From an uncultured Oscillospiraceae bacterium (GTDB taxonomy: Bacteria > Bacillota > Clostridia > Oscillospirales > Acutalibacteraceae): a stretch of 35,383 nucleotides of DNA. How positions within the stretch are numbered: position 1 is the stretch's first letter; each line of letters opens with the position of its first letter. The stretch covers positions 1-35,383 of the forward strand of contig UQZS01000016.1 of assembly GCA_900545625.1 (NCBI GenBank). Reading direction: 5' to 3'. Shown one piece after another: positions 16,649 through 26,012 of this stretch. The position numbers and the translations under genes are program-made. A model generated the notes under the pieces. It saw only the letters and a list, made by a program, of their open reading frames with translations, did no database searches and was not told the DNA's origin.

Positions 16649-19600
16649 ATGCAAATGAGCTTTGGAAAAGCGCGTGTTTGGGAAGAAACGGTCACGATCC
16701 CCACCTATGGTGTCGGCACGCCGAACAAAAACCCGATGTTTTTGGAAAAGCGGGTGTATCAGGGCAGCTCCGGGCGGGTGTATCCGCACCCCGTGACAGA
16801 TAAGATCTTCGATGAGAAAGCGGACAAGGCATACCGTGCGATTTTTTTGGAAAATGATTTTATCCGCGTCATGCTCCTGCCCGAAATCGGCGGCAGGATC
16901 CAGCGTGCATACGATAAGATCGGCGGGCAGGATTTTGTATATTACAACCATGTGATCAAGCCCGCGCTCGTAGGGCTTGCAGGGCCTTGGATCTCGGGCG
17001 GCATCGAATTCAACTGGCCGCAGCACCACAGGCCGAGCACCTTTGACCCGGTGGATTATACGTGCTTTGAAAATGCCGACGGGTCGGCGACGGCGGTCAT
17101 GGGCGAGATCGAGACCATGTTCCGCACAAAAAGCACGGTGCGCTTTACGCTGTATCCCGACCGCGCGTATATCGAAATTTCCGCACAGCTTTATAACCGC
17201 ACGCCTGTGCCGCAGACCTTTCTGTGGTGGGCGAACCCGGCAGTCGCCGTCAACGATAATACGCGCACGATCTTTCCGCCCGATGTGACCGCCGTGATGG
17301 ATCACGGCAAGCGTGCCGTGTCCACCTTCCCCATCGCCACGGGGACGTACTATAAGGTTGACTACTCTGCGGGCGTGGATATTTCCCGCTACAAGAACCT
17401 GCCGGTTCCCACCTCCTACATGGCGGCAAAGTCCGATTATGACTTTGTCGGCGGGTACGACGACGGCACGAACGAGGGGATTTTGCACGTTGCCGACCAT
17501 CACGTTGCGCCCGGCAAAAAGCAGTGGACATGGGGCTGCGGTGATTTCGGCAAGGCGTGGGACCGCAACCTGACCGATTCGGACGGCCCGTATGTAGAGC
17601 TGATGACCGGCTGCTTTACCGATAACCAGCCCGATTTTTCGTGGCTCATGCCGCAGGAGGAAAAGCGCTTTACGCAGTATTTCATGCCGTACCGCGTCAT
17701 CGGCACGGTACATAACGCGACCAAGGATCTGGCGATGAATTTCGAGGATGGTGCGGTGCACCTGTATGCTTCGGGAAATCTTGGGGAACTTGCGGTGGTT
17801 GCCCTTGCGGGCGACACGGAAGTGCTGCACGAGACCTGCACGCTGCTGCCGACCGAAAGCGCGGCGTTCCCGGTAGAAAATGCCGAAGCGGTGACAGAAG
17901 TCCGCATCCTGCGCGGCGGGCGCGTCTATCTTTCCTATGAAACGAACTGCAAAAAACAGCCCGTCCCCGAAGCGGCTGTCGCCGCGCCTGCGCCGAAGGA
18001 CTGCGCGACCACGGAGGATCTGTTTCTGTATGGCTTGCATGTGGAGCAGTACCGCCATGCCACACGCAGCCCGGAGGATTACTATTTAGAGGGCCTGCGG
18101 CGCGACAGCACAGACATCCGCCTGAATAATGCCTACGGCAGGCTTCTGCTTGTGCGTGGACAGTTCCGGGAAAGTGAAGCATATTTCCGTGCCGCTGTCA
18201 ACAAGGCGACGCGTTCCAATCCGAACCCATACGACAGCGAACCGTACTACAATTTAGGCCTTGCGCTTCTGTATCAGGGGCGTCTTTCGGAAAGCTACGA
18301 CGCACTGTATAAATCCGTTTGGAGCGACGCCTGCAAAGAAGCGGCATTTTATCATATGGCGTGCATCTGCGCGCGCCGGGGCGATACGGAAAAGGCACTC
18401 GAGCACCTGGAGGCCTCGCTCGACAAAAACCGGCGCAACACGCTTTCCCGCAATTTGAAAGCGCTGCTGCTTATAAGCGCGGGCAGATCGGACGAAGCGC
18501 GCGCCCTTGCCGCCGAGACCGTGCAGATCGATCCGCTGGACTTTTTCAGCCGCCGCATTTTGGGTGAAGCACCCGCCATGCGCACGGATACCTGCATCGA
18601 AGTTGCGCTCGAATACGCGGCAGGCGGATTCTATGCAGATGCCGCTGCGGTGCTTTGCGCGGACAAAAGCGGGCACCCGATGGTGCAGTACCATTTGGCA
18701 CGCATCTACGGGGCGTTGGGGCAGACCGAAAAACAGGCACAGGCGCTGCTTGCGGCACAAAATGCGGACAGCTATCTTTGCTTTCCGCACCGTTTGGAGG
18801 ATATGCTCGCGCTTGAAGCGGCGCGGGAGAAAAATCCTGCGGACGGCATGGCGGCGTACTATCTCGGCTGCCTGTATTACGACAAAAAACGGTATGACGA
18901 GGCAGTGGCGGCTTTTGAGGACTGCACGCGGCTGTGCCCCGAATTTCCCACTGCGTACCGCAATCTGGCGCTTGCCTGTTACAACAAGCGTGCCGACGCG
19001 TCTGCCGCCCGTGCGGCGCTGGAAAAGGCGTTTGCGCTTGACACAAGCGACGCGCGCGTACTGTTTGAGCTCGACTGCCTGTATCAGAAAATCGGAGAGA
19101 CCCCGCAAGCACGGCTGCACTTTTTGGAACAGCACCTGCCGCTTGTGCAGGATCGCGACGATCTGTATACGGCGTATATCACGCTGCTCAACCAAACCGG
19201 CAGATGCGACGATGCGCTGGAGTGCTTGCTGACCCATCGCTTCCACCCGTGGGAGGGCGGCGAAGGCAAGGCGCCTGCGCAGTATGTCGCAGCCCTTTGC
19301 CGCAAGGCGGCCGAAAGCCTTAAAGCAGGCGACGCGAAAGCGGCAATCGAATGTTTAGAGCACACCTTTACCTATCCCGAAAACTTAGGCGAAGGGAAGC
19401 TCTACGGCGCGCAGGAGAACCTGCAAAACTATCTGTTGGGCGAGGCATACCGCCTGCTTGGTGAAAAAGCGAAAGCCGAGAGCTATTATAAAAAGGCGTC
19501 GGCAGGCTTGAGCGTCCCGCAAAGCGCCGTGTACTACAATGACCAACCGCCCGAAAGCATTTTCTGCCAGGGACTTGCGCTGCGGCGGCTCGGGGCAGAG

Positions 19601-20173
19601 ACGGACGCGTGCACACGTTTCCAAAGCCTTACGGATTTCGCCGACGCACACGAGAACGACGAGGTGCAGATCGACTATTTCGCCGTGTCCCTGCCCGATT
19701 TTCTGGTTTTTGACGCGGACTTGAATTTGCAGAACCGCGTGCACTGCCTGTTTATGCGCGGGCTCGGGCAGCTCGGGCTTGGGGAACACGAAAAAGCGAT
19801 GCAGAGCTTTTCGGCGGCGCGTGCGCTCGACAACAGCCACGCGGGGCTGACGCTGTATACCGACCTGTTTGCAAAGGGGGATTTTGTATATGCAACGATT
19901 GAAAGCGGCTTTACTATGGGCGACCGCCGTGAGGGCACGTCCACAGCCGTGGTCAACGACGGCTTTTTCGAGGTGTTCAAAGCCAACGGCGGTACGCACA
20001 TGTTCGCGGGCCACGACCACAACAATAATTTTATCACCGAGTATGAGGGCGTCACGCTCGGCTATATGACGAAGAGCTCTTATAACTGCTATTTCGATTT
20101 TGACGCGCTCGGCGGCACGGTATTGACGCTTGATGCGGACAACCACGTGACGACGGAGATCGTACCTTTCTAA
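16649..20173 (+). CDS. DUF5107/TPR protein with a fused metallophosphoesterase tail
   Basis: 1174 aa. The ATG at 16649 has TTGAGG 7 bases upstream. Residues 1 to about 430 are a DUF5107 domain, a mutarotase-like beta-sandwich with the family block LLPEIGGRIQRAYDK...GPWISGGIEFNWPQHH. About 450-1085 are TPR-type helical repeats (for example AFYHMACICARRGDTEKALEHLEASL and PTAYRNLALACYNKR). From about 1090 the protein becomes the C-terminal part of a metallophosphoesterase (GTHMFAGHDHNNNFITEYEGVTLGY) like the two others in this window. At 19866-19892 a ribosome site (AAAGGGGG) and ATG mark what was the start of that next gene, so an internal deletion seems to have removed its body and joined its end in frame to DUF5107. 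DUF5107 proteins cluster with glycoside hydrolases; biochemical role not known to me. Confidence 0.8.
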   Translation: MQMSFGKARVWEETVTIPTYGVGTPNKNPMFLEKRVYQGSSGRVYPHPVTDKIFDEKADKAYRAIFLENDFIRVMLLPEIGGRIQRAYDKIGGQDFVYYNHVIKPALVGLAGPWISGGIEFNWPQHHRPSTFDPVDYTCFENADGSATAVMGEIETMFRTKSTVRFTLYPDRAYIEISAQLYNRTPVPQTFLWWANPAVAVNDNTRTIFPPDVTAVMDHGKRAVSTFPIATGTYYKVDYSAGVDISRYKNLPVPTSYMAAKSDYDFVGGYDDGTNEGILHVADHHVAPGKKQWTWGCGDFGKAWDRNLTDSDGPYVELMTGCFTDNQPDFSWLMPQEEKRFTQYFMPYRVIGTVHNATKDLAMNFEDGAVHLYASGNLGELAVVALAGDTEVLHETCTLLPTESAAFPVENAEAVTEVRILRGGRVYLSYETNCKKQPVPEAAVAAPAPKDCATTEDLFLYGLHVEQYRHATRSPEDYYLEGLRRDSTDIRLNNAYGRLLLVRGQFRESEAYFRAAVNKATRSNPNPYDSEPYYNLGLALLYQGRLSESYDALYKSVWSDACKEAAFYHMACICARRGDTEKALEHLEASLDKNRRNTLSRNLKALLLISAGRSDEARALAAETVQIDPLDFFSRRILGEAPAMRTDTCIEVALEYAAGGFYADAAAVLCADKSGHPMVQYHLARIYGALGQTEKQAQALLAAQNADSYLCFPHRLEDMLALEAAREKNPADGMAAYYLGCLYYDKKRYDEAVAAFEDCTRLCPEFPTAYRNLALACYNKRADASAARAALEKAFALDTSDARVLFELDCLYQKIGETPQARLHFLEQHLPLVQDRDDLYTAYITLLNQTGRCDDALECLLTHRFHPWEGGEGKAPAQYVAALCRKAAESLKAGDAKAAIECLEHTFTYPENLGEGKLYGAQENLQNYLLGEAYRLLGEKAKAESYYKKASAGLSVPQSAVYYNDQPPESIFCQGLALRRLGAETDACTRFQSLTDFADAHENDEVQIDYFAVSLPDFLVFDADLNLQNRVHCLFMRGLGQLGLGEHEKAMQSFSAARALDNSHAGLTLYTDLFAKGDFVYATIESGFTMGDRREGTSTAVVNDGFFEVFKANGGTHMFAGHDHNNNFITEYEGVTLGYMTKSSYNCYFDFDALGGTVLTLDADNHVTTEIVPF

Positions 20174-20200
20174 GAAAACCATACGGAAAGAAGTTTTGCT

Positions 20201-21406
20201 TTGAAAACATTCGGAACCTATTTTCAAAACAGTGCGGAACACCCGCTTTGCTACGGCGAGGTGGAGCTCATCAACCCGCCGCGCCGCCGCAGGCGCGGCG
20301 AGCCGGAAAAGCCGGGCGTGGAAGCGTACCCCGTATTCTGCGGGTTCTGCGGCACGGACATGGAGCTGTACCGCATGGGGAAAGCCTGCGCGCTCGACGC
20401 CAAGTTCCCCGCAGGGCAGAAAAGGCTTATCAACGGGCACGAGGGTGTGGTGTGGGTGCCTTCGGAGAACCGCTTTGCGATCGTGCTTATCCGCGGCGGC
20501 GACAGCTTCGACCCCACGCGTTTTACCGAGGACGAGACCTATTTTGAATACGGCTGCGACGGCGCGGACGGGATTTTCTGCGATAAGGGGTATTTCAACC
20601 CCGATATGCTGCTGCACCTGCCCGCGCAATACGAGGGACTTATAAAATTGCCTTTGTCGCTTGCGAAGCGGCTGGTGTTCTCCGATCCATACGCCTGTGC
20701 GGTGTTCCAGCACGAGCGCATGTGCGACATCGGCGAAGCCCAGCTGTTCCGCGTGGAGATGGCGAAACGCGGCTGCTCGGAACGCGAAGCGCGTGCTGCT
20801 GCTAAAGAAGCGACGTTTTGCCGCGCGGTGATCTTCGGGCTCGGTACGACGGGTCTGTTCATCGGCGACCAGATCCGCCGCAACCACCCGAAAGCGCAAA
20901 TCCTGTTCGTTGCGCGCAGCGAGGCTGAGAGCGCAAAAGCGCGGTTCGCAACGCAAGAGCTCGGCGCGGATTACCTTTCGACGGAAGGACTTTCGGAAAC
21001 GCAGACCGCCGCCGCGATCACGGAACGCTTGGGCGGCAGGGCGACGGTGTTCGTGGGCACTTCCGGGAATGAAACAGAGCACCGCATCGCGTTCGAACAC
21101 GGCGTTTTGGGCTGCAACGGCATTTATAACAGCTTCTCTCTGGGCCCGAAGATCGCTTTTGACACCATGCCGTTCGGCTTCCAAAACCATGTGATCCTCG
21201 CGTCCATCAATTTTACGCAGAAGCACATGAATAAGGCGATCGAAATCCTGTGCGACAGCCGATTCGACACGCTCGTACAGCTTTTGGACAAAGCGGAATT
21301 TATTGCCGACCCCGCAAAAGCCTATGAAACAAAAATCTACTGCAAGGGCGCGCCGCTGAAAACAGCGGTCGTCTGGAACGAACAATACTTGGAGATGAAC
21401 CGATAA
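20201..21406 (+). CDS. Zinc-type sugar 1-dehydrogenase (glucose-dehydrogenase-like MDR)
   Basis: 401 aa medium-chain dehydrogenase. CGFCGTDMELYRMG holds the catalytic zinc Cys, INGHEGVV the GHE motif, and VIFGLGTTGLF the Rossmann nucleotide loop. The layout and long N-terminal catalytic region resemble archaeal-type glucose 1-dehydrogenases, which oxidise free aldoses to lactones with NAD(P). The start is TTG at 20201 with only a weak GGAAAG site; no better in-frame start fits the conserved N-terminus. In the operon it is followed by an aldonate dehydrogenase, UxaB, UxaA and a lactonase. I infer oxidation of L-galactose to L-galactonolactone. Substrate is not proven by sequence. Confidence 0.75.
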   Translation: MKTFGTYFQNSAEHPLCYGEVELINPPRRRRRGEPEKPGVEAYPVFCGFCGTDMELYRMGKACALDAKFPAGQKRLINGHEGVVWVPSENRFAIVLIRGGDSFDPTRFTEDETYFEYGCDGADGIFCDKGYFNPDMLLHLPAQYEGLIKLPLSLAKRLVFSDPYACAVFQHERMCDIGEAQLFRVEMAKRGCSEREARAAAKEATFCRAVIFGLGTTGLFIGDQIRRNHPKAQILFVARSEAESAKARFATQELGADYLSTEGLSETQTAAAITERLGGRATVFVGTSGNETEHRIAFEHGVLGCNGIYNSFSLGPKIAFDTMPFGFQNHVILASINFTQKHMNKAIEILCDSRFDTLVQLLDKAEFIADPAKAYETKIYCKGAPLKTAVVWNEQYLEMNR

Positions 21407-21407
21407 T

Positions 21408-22436
21408 ATGCAAGCTATTGAGATCACAAAACCCGGCGAGATCCGTCTGGTGTCCCGCGAAACACCGACCCCAAAGGTGGGCGAGGCGCTGCTGAAGGTG
21501 TTGTACTGCGGCATCTGCGGTGCGGATGTCGCTTCGTATACGGGCAACCAGCCGTTTACGACCTATCCGCGCACGCCGGGACACGAATTCAGTGCGCAGA
21601 TCATGGAGATCGGTGAAAATGACAGGGGGCTTCGCGTCGGCGACGTGGTCACGGCCAACCCGTATTTCAACTGCGGGCACTGCTATGCGTGCGCGCGAGG
21701 GATCGTAAACGCCTGCGTGGACAACCAAACCATGGGTGTCCAGCGCGACGGCGCGTTTCAGGAATATATCACTATGCCCGTCGAACGCATTATCCCGGGG
21801 CGCGGGCTTTCACCAAAGGCGCTCGCGCTCATCGAACCGTTTTCCATCAGCTGCCATGCGCTTTCCCGCGCGGCGGTCCGCGAAGGCGACCGTGTGCTCA
21901 TTATGGGCGCAGGCCCCATCGGGCTGTTCGCGCTGCTGCGGGCAAAATCGCTCGGCGCGCGCGTTGCCGTGGCGGATCTGCTCGAAAGCCGGCTGAAGCT
22001 TGCCGAAAGCTACGGCGCGGACTGTGTGATCCCGGTCAAAACTGCCGATCTGCACGAGAAAAGCCTTGCCTTTACCGAGGGCAACGGATACGATGTGTGC
22101 GTCGAAGCGTGCGGCGCGCCGGAGACCTTCCTTTCCTGTATTGAGGAGGCGGCGCACGGGGCGAACATCATTCTGATCGGCAACGGCAAGCGCGAGACGA
22201 CCTTCGTGCACTCTGTTCTGCTGAAAAAAGAACTGAATGTGTTTGGCAGCCGCAACGCGCGCACCGCGGATTTTGAGACCCTGATCGATCTGGTCGCCGC
22301 GGGCGGGGCGGATGTTTTAAAAATGGTCAGCGCCGTTTATGAAAAAGAGGATGCGGCAGCGGCGTTTGAGGCGCTTACACACAACGACGGCTCGCTTGCC
22401 AAGGTGCTGCTGCGCTTTGCGGATGCGGAGGCATAA
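21408..22436 (+). CDS. Zinc alcohol dehydrogenase, probable L-galactonate 5-dehydrogenase
   Basis: 342 aa MDR enzyme. CGICGADV and PGHEFS are the catalytic zinc motifs. The structural-zinc cysteines are CGHCYACARGIVNAC. The NAD loop is MGAGPIGLFA. It is close in layout to E. coli LgoD/YjjN and sorbitol/idonate dehydrogenases. It starts one base after the stop of the sugar dehydrogenase, so the two are translationally coupled. LgoD oxidises C5 of L-galactonate to D-tagaturonate, exactly the substrate of UxaB, the next gene. That context makes L-galactonate the preferred guess over sorbitol or idonate. Confidence 0.75.
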   Translation: MQAIEITKPGEIRLVSRETPTPKVGEALLKVLYCGICGADVASYTGNQPFTTYPRTPGHEFSAQIMEIGENDRGLRVGDVVTANPYFNCGHCYACARGIVNACVDNQTMGVQRDGAFQEYITMPVERIIPGRGLSPKALALIEPFSISCHALSRAAVREGDRVLIMGAGPIGLFALLRAKSLGARVAVADLLESRLKLAESYGADCVIPVKTADLHEKSLAFTEGNGYDVCVEACGAPETFLSCIEEAAHGANIILIGNGKRETTFVHSVLLKKELNVFGSRNARTADFETLIDLVAAGGADVLKMVSAVYEKEDAAAAFEALTHNDGSLAKVLLRFADAEA

Positions 22437-22437
22437 T

Positions 22438-23763
22438 ATGAAAGAAACCATTATCCAATTCGGCGAGGGGAATTTTCTGCGCGGCTTTGCGGATCTGTTC
22501 ATCCACAAGCTGAACGAGCAGGGGTTGTATGACGGCAAGGTTGTGGTAGTGCAGCCCATTAAAACCGGGCTTTGCGACGTGCTGAATGAACAAAAGGGCG
22601 TTTATAACCTGTATTTGCGCGGGCTTCAAAACGGCGAAGCGGTGTGTGGGCATACGCGCGTCACCTCGATTTCCCGCGCCGTAAACCCGTATGCGGATTT
22701 TGAGGGCTTTTTGGCGCTTGCAAAAGATCCGGATTTCCGCTTCGTCATTTCCAACACCACCGAGGCGGGCATTGCCTATGATCCGTCATGCGCGGTGTCC
22801 GACAGACCCGCAAGCTCGTTTCCGGGCAAGCTCACACAGCTTTTGTATGCGCGCTTTCAGGCGGGGCTGCCGGGCTTTGTGATGCTCGCGTGCGAGCTGA
22901 TCGACAACAACGGCAAGGCACTGCAGTCCTGTGTGCTGCGGTACGCACAGCAGTGGAAATTGGGCGAGGCCTTTTATGAATGGGTCATTCATGAGAACCA
23001 ATTTTGCAGCACGCTCGTGGACCGCATCGTGACGGGCTACCCGAAAGCGGAAGCGGCTGCGCTTTGCCAAGAACTCGGCTGGGAAGACCGCCTTTTGGAC
23101 ACGGCGGAGCCCTACCATTTGTGGGTGATCGAGGGCGATCACGAAGCGGAGCTGCCTTTGCGGCAAGCGGGCGTCAACGTGGCTTGGACAAACGACGTAA
23201 GCCCCTATAAAAAGCGCAAGGTGCGTGTGCTCAACGGTGCGCACACCGCCATGGTGTTCCCCGCGCTTTTGTGCGGACTTAAGACCGTGGGCGAAGCCCT
23301 CCGGGATGAACAAATCGGCGCATTTTTAAACAAAGCCCTGTTTTCCTATATCTTGCCTGCGCTCGGCGACACCGAGGACAACCGCGCGTTTGCGTATGAC
23401 GTGCTGGAACGCTTTCGCAACCCGTATATTCAGCATCAGCTGCGTTCCATCGCGCTCAATTCCGTCAGCAAATTTTCGGTGCGCGTGCTGCCCACCATGC
23501 TCGACTGCCGCGAAAAGGATGGTGTATTCCCGCGCCCGCTCACACTGTCTCTCGCCGCGCTTTTGCATTTTTACAAAACCGACGCGCCGCAGGACGACGC
23601 GGCGGCGATCACCTGCATCAAAGAGCGGACGCTGCCCGAGATCCTTAGGGATACCGCGCTTTGGGGCGCAGACTTGACCGAGCTTGTTCCTGAAGTCTCA
23701 AAAGGCATGGAGATCATAGAGAAACAGGGGATGCGTGAGGCGATTACATGGGCTTTGTCGTAA
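22438..23763 (+). CDS. uxaB: Tagaturonate reductase (altronate oxidoreductase)
   Basis: 441 aa, mannitol-dehydrogenase superfamily. The N-terminal NAD domain starts IIQFGEGNFLRGFADLFIHKLNE, the UxaB-type version of the nucleotide loop. YHLWVIEGDHE and the catalytic KKRKVRVLNGAHTAMV with the active-site Lys/Asn/His are present. It reduces D-tagaturonate to D-altronate with NADH. The start at 22438 is one base after the previous stop, and its end overlaps uxaA by 16 bp. UxuB (fructuronate reductase) is less likely given the altronate dehydratase next door. Confidence 0.9.
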   Translation: MKETIIQFGEGNFLRGFADLFIHKLNEQGLYDGKVVVVQPIKTGLCDVLNEQKGVYNLYLRGLQNGEAVCGHTRVTSISRAVNPYADFEGFLALAKDPDFRFVISNTTEAGIAYDPSCAVSDRPASSFPGKLTQLLYARFQAGLPGFVMLACELIDNNGKALQSCVLRYAQQWKLGEAFYEWVIHENQFCSTLVDRIVTGYPKAEAAALCQELGWEDRLLDTAEPYHLWVIEGDHEAELPLRQAGVNVAWTNDVSPYKKRKVRVLNGAHTAMVFPALLCGLKTVGEALRDEQIGAFLNKALFSYILPALGDTEDNRAFAYDVLERFRNPYIQHQLRSIALNSVSKFSVRVLPTMLDCREKDGVFPRPLTLSLAALLHFYKTDAPQDDAAAITCIKERTLPEILRDTALWGADLTELVPEVSKGMEIIEKQGMREAITWALS

Positions 23764-25127
23764 TTCACCCTGCCGACAACGTGCAGGTTTCTTTAGAAAA
23801 CGGACATAAATACGCGCGGCGCTCCATTCGGGCGGGCGAAGCGGTCATCAAATACGGCTTTCCCATAGGCGTGGCGACGCAGGACATCGCGGCGGGCGCA
23901 CATGTGCACAGCCACAACCTGAAAACCGCGCTCGGCGGCGTGCGGGAATACACCTATGCGCCGAAATCCTGCGCGCTCCCAGCCGTACCGCCTGAGGAAA
24001 TCTCCGCTTATGAGCGTCCGAACGGCGAGATCGGTATCCGCAACGACATTTGGATCATCAACACCGTCGGCTGTGTCAACAAGACCGCGCAGGTGATCGC
24101 GGAAAAAACAGGCGCGTTCTGTTTTCCGCATCCATACGGGTGCAGCCAGCTCGGCGGCGATCTTCTGCGCACGCAGCAGATCCTTTGCGGGCTCATCCGC
24201 CATCCCAATGCGGGCGGCGTGCTGGTGCTGGGGCTTGGGTGCGAGAACAACAACATCGGTGAGCTTCAAAAGGTGCTGGGGGCGTACGACCGCGACTGCG
24301 TGCGTTTTTTGAATGTGCAGGACTGCGGCGATGAGGTCCGAGAGGGCGCGCGGCTTGTCCTTGAACTGCAAAGCCGAGCCGCGAAGAACCGCCGTGTGCG
24401 TGTCCCGGTCTCCCGCTTAAAGATCGGCTTGAAATGCGGCGGCAGCGACGGGCTTTCGGGCTTGACCGCAAACCCCACGGTCGGCCGCGTCTGCGACCGC
24501 CTTTGCGCTATGGGCGGCACGGCGGTGCTCACCGAGGTACCGGAGATGTTCGGCGCGGAGCAGCTTTTGATGAACCGCTGCCAAAGCGCCGAGGTGTTTG
24601 AACAGACCGTGCGGCTCATCAACCGGCAAAAGGCGTATTTCCTTGCGCACGGGGAAAAGGTGAGCGAAAACCCGTCGCCGGGGAACAAGGCGGGCGGCAT
24701 CACGACGCTGGAAGAAAAATCCCTGGGCTGTGTGCAGAAGGGCGGCACGTCGCCCGTCACGGCGGTGCTTGAGATCGGCGATACGGCGGCCGCGGCGGGG
24801 CTTAACTTGCTGGAAGGCCCCGGAAACGACATGGTTGCGGTCACAAATCTCACGGCGGCGGGCTGCCATATGATCCTGTTTACCACCGGGCGCGGCACGC
24901 CCTTGGGCGCGCCCGTACCGACCGTTAAGATCGCCACAAACACGGCGTTGGCACAGCAGAAGCCGCATTGGGTGGATTTTGACGCGCAGCCTGCGCTGAC
25001 GGATTCGGCGGGCACGGCAGATGCGCTTTTCTCTCTGGTTTTGGAAACAGCGAACGGTGCGATGACCAAATCGGAGCAGAACGGCTTTCGGGAAATTGCC
25101 ATTATGAAAGACGGGGTGACCTTATGA
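23748..25127 (+). CDS. uxaA: Altronate dehydratase
   Basis: 459 aa. The N-terminal SAF domain (1-75; FPIGVATQDIAAGAHVHSHN) and the large UxaA catalytic domain are on one chain, as in most bacteria. Family blocks are NTVGCVNKTAQVIAEK, HPYGCSQLGGD, GLGCENNN, GLKCGGSDGLSGLTANPTVG and EVPEMFGAEQLLMNR. It dehydrates D-altronate to 2-keto-3-deoxy-D-gluconate. It overlaps uxaB by 16 bp and the lactonase by 4 bp (ATGA), which indicates tight co-expression. Confidence 0.93.
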   Translation: MGFVVIHPADNVQVSLENGHKYARRSIRAGEAVIKYGFPIGVATQDIAAGAHVHSHNLKTALGGVREYTYAPKSCALPAVPPEEISAYERPNGEIGIRNDIWIINTVGCVNKTAQVIAEKTGAFCFPHPYGCSQLGGDLLRTQQILCGLIRHPNAGGVLVLGLGCENNNIGELQKVLGAYDRDCVRFLNVQDCGDEVREGARLVLELQSRAAKNRRVRVPVSRLKIGLKCGGSDGLSGLTANPTVGRVCDRLCAMGGTAVLTEVPEMFGAEQLLMNRCQSAEVFEQTVRLINRQKAYFLAHGEKVSENPSPGNKAGGITTLEEKSLGCVQKGGTSPVTAVLEIGDTAAAAGLNLLEGPGNDMVAVTNLTAAGCHMILFTTGRGTPLGAPVPTVKIATNTALAQQKPHWVDFDAQPALTDSAGTADALFSLVLETANGAMTKSEQNGFREIAIMKDGVTL

Positions 25128-25999
25128 CGGTAGTGGATGCGCACGCGCATTTATGGGCACGGCAAAACGGGCGCGTGGACGGCAGACCCGTTATACCTTT
25201 AGAAAACGGCAAAAGCGATTTCGGCGGGGAAACCCGGCAGATGATGCCGCCCTACATGACCGACGGCGCAAATACCGCGGAGCGCCTGATCGCAAACATG
25301 GATTATGCCCGCGTTTCGGCGGCGGTCATCACGCAGGAGGAGATCGACGGCAACCAGGATGATTATCTGCTGCTGGCAAAGCAAAAGTACCCCGAGCGGC
25401 TGAAGATCTGCAGCCTGTATGAGGAGGGCAAGCCCTTCCGCCTCGAGGGCTTCGACGGTGTAAAATTATGTGCCGGCAGATTGAAAACACAAGATCTTAC
25501 GAAGCATGCCGCCGTGTTTGAAGCGGCCGAGTGCGCGGGAAAGTTTATCTCCATCGATCTTGCCGACGGCGACCGCCAAACGGGCGCGCTCAAAGAGCTC
25601 GCCGCGCAGTACCCGATGCTGCGTATTGCCGTCGGGCATTTCGGCATGGTCACGCGCGACGGCTGGCACGAGCAGATCAAGCTCGCGCGGCATCGGAATA
25701 TTTACATCGAAAGCGGCGGCATCACCTGGCTTTTCAACCGTGAGTTTTACCCTTACCCGTCGGCGGTGCGCGCCGTTCGCGAGGCGGCAGAGCTTTGCGG
25801 CATGGAAAAGCTGATGTGGGGCAGCGACTATCCGCGCACCATGGTAGAGATCACCTATAAAATGAGCTACGATTTCATCCTGAAATCCGACGCGCTGTCC
25901 GACGAAGAAAAAGCGCGGTTCCTTTATCAAAACGCACAGGTGTTTTACGGGTTTGAAACACTTGTGTCTTGTCCGAATATCCCCCATATGCTTGACTGA
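25124..25999 (+). CDS. COG3618-type sugar lactonase (amidohydrolase)
   Basis: 291 aa TIM-barrel of the amidohydrolase superfamily (Amidohydro_2). The N-terminal metal motif is VDAHAHLW, a mid-chain His lies in VGHFGM, and the C-terminal Asp is in LMWGSDYPR. COG3618 members include L-fucono- and L-galactono-lactonases. Between a sugar 1-dehydrogenase and an aldonate dehydrogenase, ring opening of L-galactonolactone to L-galactonate is the natural role. It starts at the ATGA overlap with uxaA. Confidence 0.82.
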   Translation: MTVVDAHAHLWARQNGRVDGRPVIPLENGKSDFGGETRQMMPPYMTDGANTAERLIANMDYARVSAAVITQEEIDGNQDDYLLLAKQKYPERLKICSLYEEGKPFRLEGFDGVKLCAGRLKTQDLTKHAAVFEAAECAGKFISIDLADGDRQTGALKELAAQYPMLRIAVGHFGMVTRDGWHEQIKLARHRNIYIESGGITWLFNREFYPYPSAVRAVREAAELCGMEKLMWGSDYPRTMVEITYKMSYDFILKSDALSDEEKARFLYQNAQVFYGFETLVSCPNIPHMLD

Positions 26000-26012
26000 C
26001 GGAGGAAACGAT

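Noticed and set aside
19385..21547. 720-codon minus-strand open frame, and other long antisense frames such as 16592-18058 and 26352-27572
   Set aside because: They lie opposite well-supported genes, have no recognisable motif or ribosome site, and are expected from codon bias in G+C-rich genes.
20201..25999. L-fucose or D-galacturonate pathway
   Set aside because: L-fuconate cannot yield tagaturonate and would need a fuconate dehydratase; galacturonate use would need UxaC and would not need a lactonase or a sugar 1-dehydrogenase.
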